Source: Ovis canadensis (lineage: Eukaryota; Chordata; Mammalia; Artiodactyla; Bovidae). From it: DNA of 64,000 nucleotides. The notes under the pieces were generated by a model. That model saw only the letters and a program-made list of their open reading frames with translations. It was not told the origin of the DNA and ran no database searches. Where the stretch lies: NCBI RefSeq assembly GCF_042477335.2, contig NC_091255.1, forward strand, positions 30,420,501 through 30,484,500, written 5' to 3'. Shown one piece after another: positions 45,502 to 58,253 of the stretch (the stretch's first letter is position 1; every line of letters begins with the position of its first letter). Made by a program: the position numbers and the translations under genes.

Positions 45502-47274
45502 GTGAGCGGCGCCGGCCTCGTCGCGCGTTCCCGGGAGCTGGTCCTCGCGGCCCCTGGCGCCCCCGCTGCCCCCTCCTGTAGTGCACGCGCTTCCCCTGCC
45601 GCTCCTCAGCGTCCCCTACCTCTGCCCGCCCCGCGTCGCGGGACCCTGCTGGATCGGGGTTCCCGCGGCGGCAACTCGGTGTCGATGCCAGGCCGCGCCC
45701 GCTGGGGAACTTTGAAACCCCTCGGCCCCCGGGACCCTGACTCATGTCCTGGGGAGTCGAGGGCCGGGTCCCCACATGTTGGGAGCCTCCCGTAGCGGGT
45801 GGCTGCGGTCGGGGATCCGGACTCGGTGACCCCCAGCCCCGGGCTGAGGCGCGGGGAGGGGGCCCCTTCCTTCCCTCAGCCCTCGACTCCCCGCGGCTAC
45901 CTGTGGTGGGGGGTAGGGCGCCGGCCCCCTACCCATAATGCCCGAACCAGGAAGTTTCCTCTCTCTCCGAGAGAAATCTGCTTTCCTGAGGCTACCTCCT
46001 GCTGTGGCCGAGGGCGGGTCCCCCGGAGCCCTGGGGTGGGGGTGTCGGCCGCTGACCGTGGGTTTGGGCGAGAAGGGAGCTTGGTCGTCTCCCCTTGCCC
46101 TCCCTCCGCTCCCCCTTTTCCCCCCTCGGACTGAACTAGAGGCCACCAGGGAGCCTTTCATTGTCTGGCTGTCCAGCCAGCCATCCCTCCTGATACCTCC
46201 CGGGCACTGGACCAGACCCGTCCGTGTGGCTATTAGTGGCTTGGTTGGTGGGCCACTGGTGTCTTGGCATCGAATTAAACGCTGAACCGATTCCTTAAGT
46301 GCAGACTGACCAGAAGAATGAGAATGGGGGAAATTTACACTCCTCTGTCAACTTCTCAACCCCTCCTCTCCCCCGAGTTTGCTGCTGAAATTAGCTTGGA
46401 TTTTTGAGTGTGTCTGTTGGATGAAGATGTCTGTTTTAATAAAACGAATTCAGGAAATTTTGCCATGAATCGAAACAGAAAAAGTTTTGGAGCGCTCTTG
46501 CTTAATTAGTATGCCTGCTGCAACGTGTGAATCCAACGGGGTTCTTTCCTGAGGAGAATCTCTGTTTATGGAGTGGACAGAAGGGCTCTGCTGGGAGCGT
46601 TTAGATTCCACTCCGGAGGATGGTAAGGGCATGCCATGTGTTTCTTTAATGCCTATAGAATCTTGTTGAGAAGCATGATTTAGATTTAGTGAGAGTAAAA
46701 GGCTTATACTGTGGCCCCATACGTCTCAAGTAAATCATCCACAGAAGCAATGTTTGAAACACAGTTTAACAAATAGAGTTTGTAAATTTAGCATTGGAAA
46801 AACATGGTCTCACAAACCACACAGAGGCAACACTTTGCGTTTTCACCACTTTTTAGATGATCTTGCCCATATTTGACTTATCTGCTTGGTACAGTGCAGG
46901 AATAGGACTAGCCAGTCCTTTTTTGCTTTAAAACATGGGAATCCTTTGTTTTCCTCAGTGATAGTTTTTATGATCCTTTTGGGGAGGAGTAATGTCCAGA
47001 AAGTGATTTATCAAGAAATGTTTTCATTATTATAGCCTAGATCTATTGTAGACCAAAGTCTGTGTAAAGTACTGTCCTTATTGGGCATTACAAATTATTT
47101 CTAGCTTTTGCAAATACACAATGATGGTAAAATGTTACAGACTTAAGGCCTATTGTTATGTTTTCCCCCGTAAGTGATGGAAATACATTTTCTGGATAGT
47201 AAAAAAGGAGCAAATTGAGATGTTATGAAAATGCCTAAACCTTTTTTTTTTTTCAAAAAGAATATTTAACGTGA

Positions 47275-47402
47275 CAAAAGACTCTGATGCTGGGAAAGAT
47301 TGGAGGTGGGAGGAGAAGGGGATGACAGAGGATGACAGGAGGCTTGGCATGCTGCAGTCCCAGGGGTCGCAAAGAGTTGGACATGACTGGACGACTGAAG
47401 AA
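47275..47402 (+). mobile_element. BovB LINE 3' fragment
   Basis: Contains gatgctgggaaagattggag, agaaggggatgacagaggat and a gtcgcaaagagttggacatg end. An internal deletion joins two parts of the BovB 3' region. Confidence 0.85.
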
Positions 47403-48770
47403 CAACAGCGACAACAAGCCATGCCTGCTTCACTATGTCTGACCAAGTCCTTTTGCGTACACACACAAAAAGTGGTTTGTGACCCCGGCCTGTACCTGTT
47501 CATTCCACCAAGATGAGGGTCTAGATGATACAGGGCAGACCCTGATTTGAAAATGCACTTCAGTTTGCTGGCACATGCCCTCACCATGGTGTGTTAGCAT
47601 CTTACCAACTTATTTTTTGCTCGGAGTTTTTCTGACTCACATTCTATAGTTCAAAACCAGTCCCGTTTTTTGAGAAGGTAGTTTCTGCCCCTGGATTTTC
47701 GTGAATAGGCAACTTAAGATTTGATCTTAGTAACATTCTCTTTCATGGTGACATACCAGGTAAAAAGGCTCTATCCGGCTGGGTTTCTTATGGAAAACAT
47801 ACTCTTGGAAATTATAACAGCTGTGTACTTACTTTGGAAGAAATTATTCTCTCCCTTGAAACCAAAGAGATGTAAAAGCATTCCTTTTCTGTAACTTTGA
47901 GTTTTTGTCTCTCTTGTTTGAAATCGGGGTGCTGAGAAATCTGTGTGCTTGTGATGCCAATTCTGTGATAATAGTGAAAAACCCAGGACACCCCCAGTTC
48001 AGGGTACTGACTCAGTGGTCACTTACCTTCTTGTTGATGGACCCTGTCCCTGTTGTTTCACCCAACGATAAAAATAGCATTAAAGGAAAGGATTTTGTTT
48101 TTACATTGAAGGGAAACCAAAGTTCCAGATTACTAATTTTTTTCAAGTTCTCATTAACATTTATTCTTAAAACCATTCGTATACTTCCCATTGGGATAAC
48201 AAAGGATATGGTTCTAATTAGTTATTGGCTGGCATTTCTCTAAAGAAAATTGAAAAATTATGGTGGGGAAAGAAAATGCTGTGTGGTATTTTTTTCTTCT
48301 TTTATTAATTTCCCCCTTATTTAGTAAGAAAGTCCAGGGATAACCATATATGTTAAAACTGCATTTTGCCTGGCTTCTCTCACCTTGATTGAAACTGTGA
48401 GAGAATACCAGCTAATAGGATTCCCGCATCTTTGAAAAAAAAGAATTCTTTATGGAACATTGTTCTGTTTCTGCTTGCTTTCGTGGTCAGTGCAAAGGTA
48501 ATTGAAGCTTCATTTTTTGGCTTCCAAGCACACATATAAATAGCTGTGTAGAAATTATTAGATGATAATAGAACTTTGAGTGCTTTCATAAGAGTTCTGT
48601 TGTCAGGAAACATATAATCCTAAAGTTAAGGCAGTTAGATTTGTTTTAATAAGTAGGTTTGTTTTTTGTTTTGTTAATAGACGTTTTTCAGATTTCTGGA
48701 GAGAAAATGTGATGAATAGTTGGAAAATGGTGAACATTTGGACTTTGGGGATTTGATCTACTCCTTTGCA

Positions 48771-48995
48771 TGTGTGCTAAGTCATGTCCGGCTCTTTGTG
48801 ACCCCATGGACTATAACCCGCCAGGCTCCTCTGTCCATGGGATTTCCCAGGCAAGAATGTTGGAGTGCCATTTCCTTCTCCAGGGGATCATCCCAACCCT
48901 CCCGACCCAGGGATGGAACCCAAGTCTCAGGGATGAAACCTGAGTCTCCTACATTGGCAGGTGGATTCTTTACCACTGAGCCACCAGAGAAGCCC
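48771..48995 (-). repeat. Bov-tA SINE
   Basis: Antisense copy. The segment around 48905-48945 repeats the phrase gggatg(g/a)aacc...gtctc, a small internal duplication. Confidence 0.9.
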
Positions 48996-49689
48996 ATTTA
49001 TGCCTGGGCTGAATGCCTGATGGAAAACATTTGATCGGCGTGTGCGCCCTGACATGAAAAAATGCAGTACCACTGGTCTTGCTCTGGACAGGTTTGCTGG
49101 GCCCTGGCTTGGTCCTAGAACTTCCTGCCCCACAGAAAGCGGACAAGAAAGTTGGAGCAGGGGAGTGTCAGAGTCGGGGGTTCTGGTCTAGCATCTCTGG
49201 TCCACCCTCTTCAGCCAGGGCAAGTGGTATCTTCCTGTACCCTGAGTCGGTTGTTTGCTCTGGGTGATTGTGGTTCAGACTGAGTCAGAGACTTGGCTTA
49301 GAATTCACCTCAATCCCTTGGCTTTTAGGATGGGCCAAGATTTGGTACCATTCCTGACAGTCTTACAGCTCCATCTCTCCGAACTCTTCTTCCCTCTAAT
49401 CAAGCACCCTAAGCCACCAAGAGAATGATTTCTGCAGCACTGACACACCACTCTGCAGGTGATAAAAGACGGTGAAAAGGCACGGCTGTGAACAGTGGAC
49501 TTTTCTGCCTTCTTCATAAGGAGCCTGGAGCAGCCAGGACAGCTCCCTCTGTGGACTGTGTTTCCAGGATCCATCTCATAAAAGACAACAGTCTGATTAA
49601 AATAATAGGAGCACTTTTCCTTGAGAGGCTTTTTCCTCATTCCATTATCTGTAAAGAATTTTTAAATCTTGTTTTTCTACTTTGCTTAA

Positions 49690-49950
49690 CGAAGCTATCT
49701 AGTGTAGTGGCTGAAAATACAGACTCTTGTCCATCTGCCTGAGTTTAGATCCTTCCTCTGCTGTTCATTAGCTATGTGATCTTGTGCAAGTTACCCTACC
49801 TCTCTGTGCTTCAAGTTCCTTACCTGTAAAATGAAGATGACAACAGGACCCGCCTTACAGGATTACTGTAAAGATTATACAAGATAATATACACGTGCCT
49901 GGTGTATCATGCGTGCTCAGTAAGTGCTAGCAATTATTATTTGTTAATAA
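49690..49950 (+). repeat. MIR SINE, near complete
   Basis: Head (tagtgtagtggctgaaaata), core (tgtgatcttgtgcaagttac, acctgtaaaatgaagatg) and tail (gtgctcagtaagtgctagc) are all present in order. Confidence 0.82.
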
Positions 49951-51234
49951 ATGGCTGTGAACCTTTTAGTCATTCATTTTATATGTGAGCCTTCGGTATA
50001 TATCACATTACATACTCACAAAACTGTGATGAGGTGTGTTTCTAACTTTTCAAATAAATGACTTTTATAAGCATACAAGGATCCGATCAAGAATCACTCT
50101 CAAAGAGATTACAATCAAGGAGAAAGATATAGAAAAATGAAAAAAAAGCAAACAAATGTTAGAAACAACGTCCCTGAAAGTACTGATTGTGCTGATATTT
50201 TACTGAGCTTCGTACTTGTATTTGCCAGTGAAACTTGAGACAGCCAGGCAGGGAAGCCAGGCATGATAAAGGATAAGAGCTTTCAGATGATGGGGCACCC
50301 TTCTTGAGAGAGATTAATTATGCACTTGGATGGTCGTTTTTGTGGTTTGCCAAAGCCATTAGGCGTGTCTTCTGCAGATCCTGGCTGCTCAAATCTGGGC
50401 GGCATGGGGGCGGCAGGATTACTGCTCTTTCACGTGGGAAATGGATGGTGCCCGGTCCCCGGAGCTGTAGAAACCTCACTGCCTAACTGCCGCCTCCCTT
50501 CCCAGCTCTGGAATGTTGTAGGATAGGTTTGTTCAGACCTGTCGCCATTTGGGGTTTAGTACTCATCTTTTAGTTAGTGGCTCAGGCCTGACCCACTGGC
50601 TGTCCACAGCTCTTGCTGATCGATTCCTCTTCTGATACAGGTTGGGAGTGAACCAGAGCACAGAGGAAAGCAGTGGGTTTTGAGGTTAGAATCATTGATT
50701 TAATTTACTCATTTCTCCCCCCCCCCCATCCCACCCCCTTTTTATCACTGTGCCTTGTGGTTTGAGGCCTTGTTTTAATATCTGAGCAAATTGGAGAAAG
50801 AAGGCTTTGTATTGTATACAGCTGGGGTGGGGGGTGAGCAAGTCCCTCAGTCGGGGGTGGGGCGGGCAGGGAGGGCCGTGGAAGGGGCGGTTCTTCTTTA
50901 TTTCCTATGAGGACCTGGGGCCCCAGGGCTGGCCCCATTCTGAACTAGTTTGGGCTCCTTACTGTTGATCTTGTTTCGGGGGGAAACGGAGAGGAGGCTT
51001 GGCATAGGATGTGTTCTTTCTTCACGTTCTGAATTCCCAACGGTGCTCAGTGTTAACCACCAGGGTGCTTAGGTTTCTGTATTTCATTAACTTACCATTA
51101 TGCTTATTCAAAGGCACTCAAAGAAAATGGCTTTGAGTTTAGAATCTTTCTGCTGATCCTGACTTTGACGACGCTCTTGCATACTGTTCCTTTACGTCTT
51201 GCCATTATTTAAAAAGTGACTAAGAGGTTTTGAG

Positions 51235-51460
51235 TCTCAGGAGTCATCCTTGATTTCTCCTGCACCGCTCCCATCGAAAAAGGCTCCGAGCCTTGTTGAT
51301 TTGGTCACAGCTCTCAGCTCTGACCCTTTCTTTCCTTCCCTTGCTTGAGTTCACTTTTCACCCGGGCCACAGCAGCCTCCTCCATGGGCTCTTTGCTTCC
51401 AGTGCTGACCGCTGATTCTCAAGACTAGAACTTCTCAAACTGTCAGTAGTCAAGGATTAG
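51235..51460 (+). repeat. L2 LINE fragment
   Basis: Phrase gagtcatccttgatttctcc followed by decayed L2-like sequence. It is old, and the assignment is tentative. Confidence 0.45.
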
Positions 51461-51749
51461 TTTCCTTCTGTTAATTTCCAATCAGTTCACACATACACAC
51501 ACACATGGCCCTATTATACATAACTCCTGTACAGCTTGAACCACATACAGCTCCCCACTGAGATGACAGCACACAGATTGGTCTCTGTCCTATTCAACAA
51601 GATGAGACTATTGATCACAGGCTTATATGTTGCTGGAATGTCGACCTGCTGTAAACCATTCTAGGTACACACTCTCCACTGCTGTACCTGCCCTGTCGTG
51701 AACCAGTCACAAAGAACTGATGGATAAGCACTGGGCTACAGATCCTTCT

Positions 51750-51990
51750 TGAGCCCAGTGCTGCTCTTGACTGTTTCCAGAATGGAAAGACAAGTTCAAA
51801 AACACAACTCTGATTTTGTCATTCTGCTGAAGAATTCTTCAGTAGTTCTTCATAGCTTCTGGGGTCAAGTCCAAACTCTGGAACATGGTCCCCAACTCTT
51901 CTGCCTCATCTCCCACCTGGGTAATATCTTCTCTCACCTGGCTGAGTTCAGATCTCTGTAAAATCAGCCCTGGTTTCCTTGCTCTAATAA
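51750..51990 (+). repeat. L2 LINE fragment
   Basis: Phrases ttcagtagttcttcatagct and ggggtcaagtccaaactctg resemble the L2 3' region, continuing with cttctgcctcatctcccacc. Confidence 0.5.
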
Positions 51991-52115
51991 ACTCCTGTGT
52001 CTTTCTGCTCTAGGTGGGATGCTTTTGTGAGCATCCGTAGATGGAGTACATGGTTAACAACTAGCCTCGTGTGTGTGTGTTTGGGGTTTTTTAAAATTTG
52101 ACTCTAGAGCTTCTT

Positions 52116-52425
52116 CCTTTTAAAAATGTGTTTATTTATTTGTGGCTGCACGGGCTGCACATGGGCTTTCTCTAGTTGTGGCAAGCAGGGGCTCCTGCTC
52201 TGTTGAGGTGTGTGGGCTTCTCATTATGGTGGCTTCCCTTGTGGCGGAGCACAGGCTGTAAGTACAGAGGCTTCAGTAGTTACAGTTCGTGGGCTCTAGA
52301 GCGTGGGCTCAGTAGTTACGGCCCACAGGCTCAGTTGTCCCATTGCATGTGGAATCTTCTTGAACTAGGGATCAAACCCATGTCCCCTGCATTGGCCACT
52401 GAACCCCCAAGGAAGTCCAACTGTA
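52116..52425 (-). repeat. CHR-type SINE, full length
   Basis: Antisense copy with the T-rich tail on the left and the tRNA-like head on the right. Duplication agcttctt is at 52108-52115 and 52426-52433. Confidence 0.9.
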
Positions 52426-52810
52426 AGCTTCTTGAGGACAGAAACCAATCAAAGGAAGGGGAAGGTGATCAGTGTTTTAGTTCTGAGGATTGAATAATAT
52501 GGTCACAGAAAGTAATAATATGGTCGCATGCAACTTTGAGATTGGTAACTTGAAAACAGTATTTTCCATATTGTGTGAGTTGAATGTGCAGTTTCATGAG
52601 TGCTTAGCTTGATTTTAACATTTAATATTAGAGTTAGGCCCTAACTGAATTGCATAATTGTATATACCCACAGTTTGTGGGTGTTTTTGTTTTTGTTTCT
52701 TAATGAATGCTTTCAAGAGCACTTCCACAAGCAAGTAGATGTGTAACTCCATTGCCCTATAATTCTGTGCTCAAAAATAGAAAAAGACAAGCCTCTCCTT
52801 TTTTGAGATG

Positions 52811-53015
52811 TCTTCCCAGGTGGCACAGTGGCAAAGAATCCGCCTGCCAAAGCAGGAGAAGCGGGTTCAATCCTGGGTTGGAAAGATCCCCTGGAGTGGG
52901 AAATGGCAACTTACTCCAGTATTCTTGACTGAAAAATGCCCGTGGACAGAGGAGCCTAGTGGGCTACAGTTCATGGAGTCGCAAAGAGTTGTACACGACT
53001 GAGCGTGCATGCATG
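52811..53015 (+). repeat. Bov-tA SINE
   Basis: Sense copy from tcttcccaggtggcacagtg to gttgtacacgactgagcg. Confidence 0.9.
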
Positions 53016-54629
53016 CACAAAAATCTCAGTCTGTTAAAACAGTCTCCTGTCTGCAGGCCTATCCTTCCAACTTTTTATATTTCCTAAATAATTTGTGTTT
53101 CTCTAGCGTCTTTCTTCCAAGGAACTCAAACTATATGCGTGTTATTTTTGCAGCAACTAGTCATCAGTAGGTATTAAGCATTTTAGTTTTTCAAAGTATA
53201 TTTGAGTTAGAGATCTGACGCAAAGAGAACCGATTATTATTAATAGATCAGGGTCACAGTGTTGAGGATGAAAGTGCACAGCTGAACTCTCTTAAATTCA
53301 ACTCGGTCCTTTCTGTTCAAGAAATTGGATCTTAAAAAGTGTGTACATCAAACATTCTCCAGGGAAGAGGAGGGAGCCTAAACTGCTCTTTCAACACATC
53401 ACTTTCCGAGTGGATTCACTCTAGATATGCATGATAGACCCTGAAATAAGATAGAGGTGGTTTAACCGCTTAAAACGTTTGCTATTGCCAGGAAGGCAGG
53501 AGAGTTAGAACTCTTTTTCTGTTGCTGCCTTTCCATGGTGGTGGTTTCTAAGGGCCTTTTAATGATCTGGCTTTTTTTAGATCAGCCAGTGAAGTGCCCC
53601 CAACTCCCCTTCATCCTATGCAAAGCCTTGGGGCTGCTTTCGTGCTTTTGTTCAAAGACAAAATTGAACTTCAGGTATCCTGCAGAGATCCTAGGACTAA
53701 ATCAGTCCTCCCTTTTATGAGGTTTTTCAGAAACTGTGGTTCTAACTTCTAGTGAAATCTCAAACATGTGCTTTATGCTTTATGACAAGTAAGAAGTATA
53801 GTAATTGAAAGTTGCTTGAGTGCTGTTACTCTGGAGTGAAAGCCTGTAATGGAAACTTTTGTTCTGTGGCATCTGTGATTAAATGCAAGCATAAATTTTG
53901 TGCTGCTTGCTGGTCATATAACTCTTGGACCAGATACACAATGGATTTTTGTATGAGCTACACCTCAGAAAAACCCTTTTTAAAAAGTTTAAGCTTAAAG
54001 TTCAGCATTCCTTTCTAGTACATCCGTTACTCACTCCCCATTAGATTATTTTGAGACATCAGTTAACAGGTAATTCAAGTAATATTTCCACAGTTAATAA
54101 TGCTTTTATCTTGGAGCATTGTTGAGTAGTCATAAAATAGGGTGTGGTCAGTTCTGCCGTTCTAGGGATAGAGTTTCCTGCTTTGTTTTCCTAGGAGAAT
54201 TTTATCCAGCTGAATCGGTTTTGTTTTTTTTTTTGGTCCTTTTTGGTCAATATCCCTGGAATAAAAATCTGAATGGATTGAGTGTGTTTAAAATCAGAAG
54301 ACGCTGCCTTCCCGCCCCCCTCCCGCAACCCCTCATACATGATCAGGTCAAGACAGTTTTCTTTTGATCGTGGTGGCTTACAGCACAGCTGCCTCATCTG
54401 TTACTCATTTTTGGGGGGATTTGACGTGAAAAATAAAGATTGGGCAGAACAACGTGCACTAGGCAAAAATTACAGGGTAGACTTCTGAGCTCTGAATGGC
54501 AGAGTCGGAGGGCAGTGTTTGTTGACCTTTGGGCACGAGTTTGACTGCAACTTAAAAAAGTGTTTAAACCCACAGACCTTCAAAAATACCCCCATTATAA
54601 GTGGATATTTAAAATCTGTTGCACAATAA

Positions 54630-54845
54630 ATAAAAGAATGGACTCTGGATGGAGTTTCTTAAATTTGAATCTCATCTCTATCACCCTCTAGCAATGTGGC
54701 TTTGGTGCAAATTACCTAACTCTGTGTCTCTTAAGTTCCTGGTCAGTAAAACGGAGATGATCATATCTACTTTATAGGGTTGTGTTGTTAAGGATTAAAT
54801 GAGTTAATATTTGAAAATTGTTTTGAACAGTAGCTGGTACATCGT
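54630..54845 (+). repeat. MIR SINE
   Basis: Contains agcaatgtggctttggtgc, ctgtgtctcttaagttcctg and gggttgtgttgttaaggatt in MIR order. Confidence 0.72.
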
Positions 54846-55229
54846 CAGAGTCCCTGAAATGTGTACCCCAGGTGTTCCGTTATGCCATTCCATTTTTTTC
54901 TTAAAAATAGTTACTCAGATTATAGGAGAGAAGGATCCTCAGCCTTTTTTGTTTCTTTGTATTTCTTTACTTTCAACACCTGGCTCTTTGCTTCTAATAA
55001 CCTATCATGTAATCTGGTTTCTCTTCAGTTTCTAACTAGGACTATAATCATTCTTTGTCAGTTGTTGACGTGATGACATATCCTTGTCTTTGAATGTGGG
55101 TATGATTCTAGACTATCTCTTTGACTAATTGCATGCTCAGTTTTACTGAGTGGATTCTATTTTCACTTTTGAGCTGGCAGAGGAGAGGGGAGAGATCTTG
55201 GTCTCTGCTTATTCCCCTTGTCATTTATT

Positions 55230-55620
55230 TATTTGTTAACCTTTTACTATGGAAAACTTCTAACATCACACAGATGGGGATGATAGTACAGGGACCGCCC
55301 CCCGGCTTGCACACCCCGCACCCACATACAATAATCAACTCACAGACACCAGCTCCCCTCACCCCAACTGGATTATTTTGAAGCCACTCCCAGACATCCT
55401 ATCATTCCCTTCTTAAACATTTCACTAAGTAACTCTTAAAAAAAATAACCACAATATCATATCATATCTTAAAAATCTAGTAATTCCTTCATATCAGCAT
55501 ACATCCAGCCAGTAATTCAATTTCTCATGAGGTTTCTGTTTTTTTTTTTTTTTTTTAAAAAAAAACAGTTGTTTTGTTTGAGTCTAAATAAGGTCTACAC
55601 ATTGCCCATTTGCCTATGTT
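55230..55620. repeat. Old LINE-like repeat, family not assigned
   Basis: Phrases such as ggattattttgaagccactc, cccagacatcctatcattcc and gtctacacattgcccatttg recur in mammalian genomes, probably in an L1M-type element. An A/T homopolymer block at about 55540-55566 interrupts it. Confidence 0.5.
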
Positions 55621-55876
55621 CCAAATACTTTTTCCTCTCTCCCTGACCATTTTTCAGTTGTTCCCTTTCATTTAAACTTGCTCTGACTCCGGGACTATAC
55701 ACATGCCACATCCTTTACCTTTTCTTAGCTATATTTCCCTCTTTGTCTAGGTCTGTGGAATGTTAACTCCTGGGTTGAAAGGGTCCTAGTCGCCTGTATC
55801 TGAGAGGCCCAGGCGTAGGTCAGCTTGTAGACACAGGTGGCTCCGAGGCTGTCCTCAGGACCACTTGCTGGTGGTT

Positions 55877-55992
55877 TACTCGCTAAGTCGTGTCCGACTC
55901 TTGGAATCATGGACTGTAGCCTGCCAGGCTGTTCTGTCCGTGGGATTTCCCAGGCAGGGATACTGGAGTGGTTTGCCTTGCCCTTCTCCATC
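55877..55992 (-). repeat. Bov-A SINE monomer
   Basis: Contains gctaagtcgtgtccgactct and gggatttcccaggcagggat. It interrupts the minus-strand open frame described in the findings. Confidence 0.87.
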
Positions 55993-57483
55993 TCTGTGTA
56001 GGCCCTGACCTCCTCCAGGGTGTTCCTCACAGTGATGTGAGGGCCCCCGGCAGCTCTGGGCTTGCTTCCTAGCCTCTCAGAACTCTTGTAGGTGGAGGCC
56101 AGCTTGGCCCTCTCAGGACCAGTCACCATGGCCAGGGTGTGTAATACTCTGGCCAAACCTAAGTCACAGCTGCGCCTGTGTAGTAAGAGCATGGGGCTCA
56201 AGAACTAGGAGACTGAGCATTGGGAAATGGGGGACTCATGCAGGAGAATTGAGGGTGTGTAACTAGAGGGAGAGGCCAAGTATGCTGGGCCAACAGCGTC
56301 ATGCATGCCCAGTAGAGTCAGTACACCAGCCCCATGAGAGGGTGCCCAGCACGCGGTCATCTAGCCTCTGCTAGAGCCTGTCCAGTGACTGCAACATGCC
56401 CCCTTCTGAGAAGCCCTGAGGTGTCAGAAAGGATTCTGACATCCGCCATCATCTCCCTGGGGACTTTAAAGAACTGCAAACAACTCCTCTCTCTTTCACA
56501 GGAAAGATCCCTTTGGTCCTTTGACCATTTCTCAGATAATGAGTATTCCAGTTTCTGCACCATCCTGGTCTTTCATATCCCAGCTCTCTCCAAGTTTGTC
56601 TAGGACCTCACTTAAAGAGTAGTCCCACACCAAGAGCACAGACTCCAGTTCGGTCTGCACCAAGCACAAGGGTGAGCTTAGCACCTCCTTTGTTCTAGAT
56701 CTTATCTAGTCTTATATTATCATAGTCTGAGATTGCATTCTTGTTTCTGATAATCACATCACACAGTGTTGATTCACAGACCTCCTTTTAACAAAACTTG
56801 AAAAGTCCTTTTCACCAATCTTAATGTCTGAACAGAAAAGAACAGAGTCCCAAGTACTGTGTCTGTCACCTTAAAAAGTCAGTTTATTTATGTTTGATGA
56901 GTTTTTGCAGGCTGTTGGAATCTTTCTTATGTCCTTGCGGTTATTCACAATGATCATTGCTCTTTCTGGACTTTGAACTATGGGATCCCTTTCTAGACCT
57001 TATCTATGTCTGGTGATGGAGTCCCAGAGCACAGGGACCCCCTGCAGGCTAATAGCAGCCTGCTGGCAGTGGTTTGACTCACTTCAAATCCAGCCAGTTC
57101 TAAATCAGCCTAATTGTATCTCTATTCAGACCACATTTCTCCATCTGGTTAACATGTTTATCCTAGGAGACCTTAACAAACAGCTTGCTATCACTTAGGT
57201 ATTTGTTGTTTCCCTTCCAAGGAAAGACGGTCTGAAATGCCTTGTGTTCTGTAAGCCCATGCTCACTTCTAAATCGATCACTTCTTTTCCTAAGTGTTTA
57301 GTAACTGTGATAACCTGTACAGTTTTATTTAAGGGTCACTGTCAACTTTGCCAACCTGTAGGTTGCATAATCGCCCCCTTTCTGCCCTTTTGAAAATTGA
57401 TAGGCCTTCCATCTTTTGATTGCAGTTAGCTGATACATTGGCCACATTTTTTTCCCCCTTTGATGTAATCCATACCTTATAGG

Positions 57484-57748
57484 GGAGAAGGCAATGGCAG
57501 CCCACTCCAATACTCTTGCCTGGAAAATCCCATGGACGGAGGAGCCTGGTAGGTTGCAGTCCATGGGGTTGCTGAGAGTCAGGCATGACTGAGAGACTTC
57601 ACTTTCACTTTTCACTTTCATGCATTGGAGAAGAAAATGGCAATCCACTCCAGTATTCTTGCCTGGAGAATCCCAGGGATGGGGGAGCCTGGTGGGCTGC
57701 TGTATATGGGAATGCAAAGAGTCGAACATGACTGAAGTGACTTAGCAG
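57484..57748 (+). repeat. Bov-A2 SINE
   Basis: Two BovA units in sense orientation joined by cactttcacttttcactttc. A 13-base duplication cataccttatagg is at 57471-57483 and 57749-57761. Confidence 0.95.
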
Positions 57749-57822
57749 CATACCTTATAGGAGGACTTGCAAGATCAGCTAGGCAAGTCATGGAGTGATG
57801 GAACATTTCTTTCCTGTGGAGG

Positions 57823-58077
57823 CTAAGTAGCTTCAGTCGTGTCCAACTCTGTGCGACCCCATAGATGGCAGCCCACCAGGCTCCCCTATCCCTGGGATTC
57901 TCCAGGCAAGAACACTGGAGTGGGTTGCCATTTCCTTCTCCAATGCATGAAAGTGAAAAGTGAAAGTGAAGTCGCTCAGTCATGTCTCACTCCCAGCGAC
58001 CCCATGGACTGCAACCTACCAGGCTCCTCCGTCCATGGGATTTTCCAGGCAAGAGTACTGGAGTGGGGTGCCATTGC
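57823..58077 (-). repeat. Bov-A2 SINE
   Basis: Two antisense BovA units. A 14-base duplication ctttcctgtggagg is at 57809-57822 and 58078-58091. It faces the preceding Bov-A2 with a spacer of about 75 bases. Confidence 0.95.
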
Positions 58078-58142
58078 CTTTCCTGTGGAGGACCCTGTAG
58101 GAATAGCTGTGGCCAGACAATCCCAACAGTCAGTATATAGTT

Positions 58143-58253
58143 ACTGCTGCTAAGTTGCTTCAGTCGTGTCGGACTCTGTGTGACCCCATAGACGGCAGCC
58201 CACCAGGCTCCCTCGTCCCTGGGAGTCTCCAGGCAAGAACACTGGAGTGAATT
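58143..58253 (-). repeat. Bov-A SINE monomer
   Basis: Antisense single unit. Duplication agtatatagtt is at 58132-58142 and 58254-58264. Confidence 0.93.

Larger units (their letters stand above)
44691..46130 (+). promoter_or_regulatory. NXN: NXN CpG island and promoter
   Basis: Strongly CpG-rich from about 44760 to 46120 around the NXN first exon. A duplicated unit, cgtgccgtggg, near 44985-45010 creates tandem GC-box/KLF-type sites (gggcgtggc). There is no TATA box. The start site cannot be fixed. Confidence 0.75.

Noticed and set aside
44559-45581. 340-codon plus-strand open frame over the NXN promoter and exon 1
   Set aside because: It is in a different frame from NXN and its sequence is low-complexity Arg/Ala/Gly. 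NXN is supported by homology and a splice donor.
47905-48243. 112-codon plus-strand open frame in NXN intron 1
   Set aside because: No recognisable domain, no splice-site support, ordinary intronic composition.
57484-58253. Regularly spaced repeats that could suggest a CRISPR-like array
   Set aside because: These are SINEs with individual target duplications in a mammalian intron. No short repeat-spacer structure is present.
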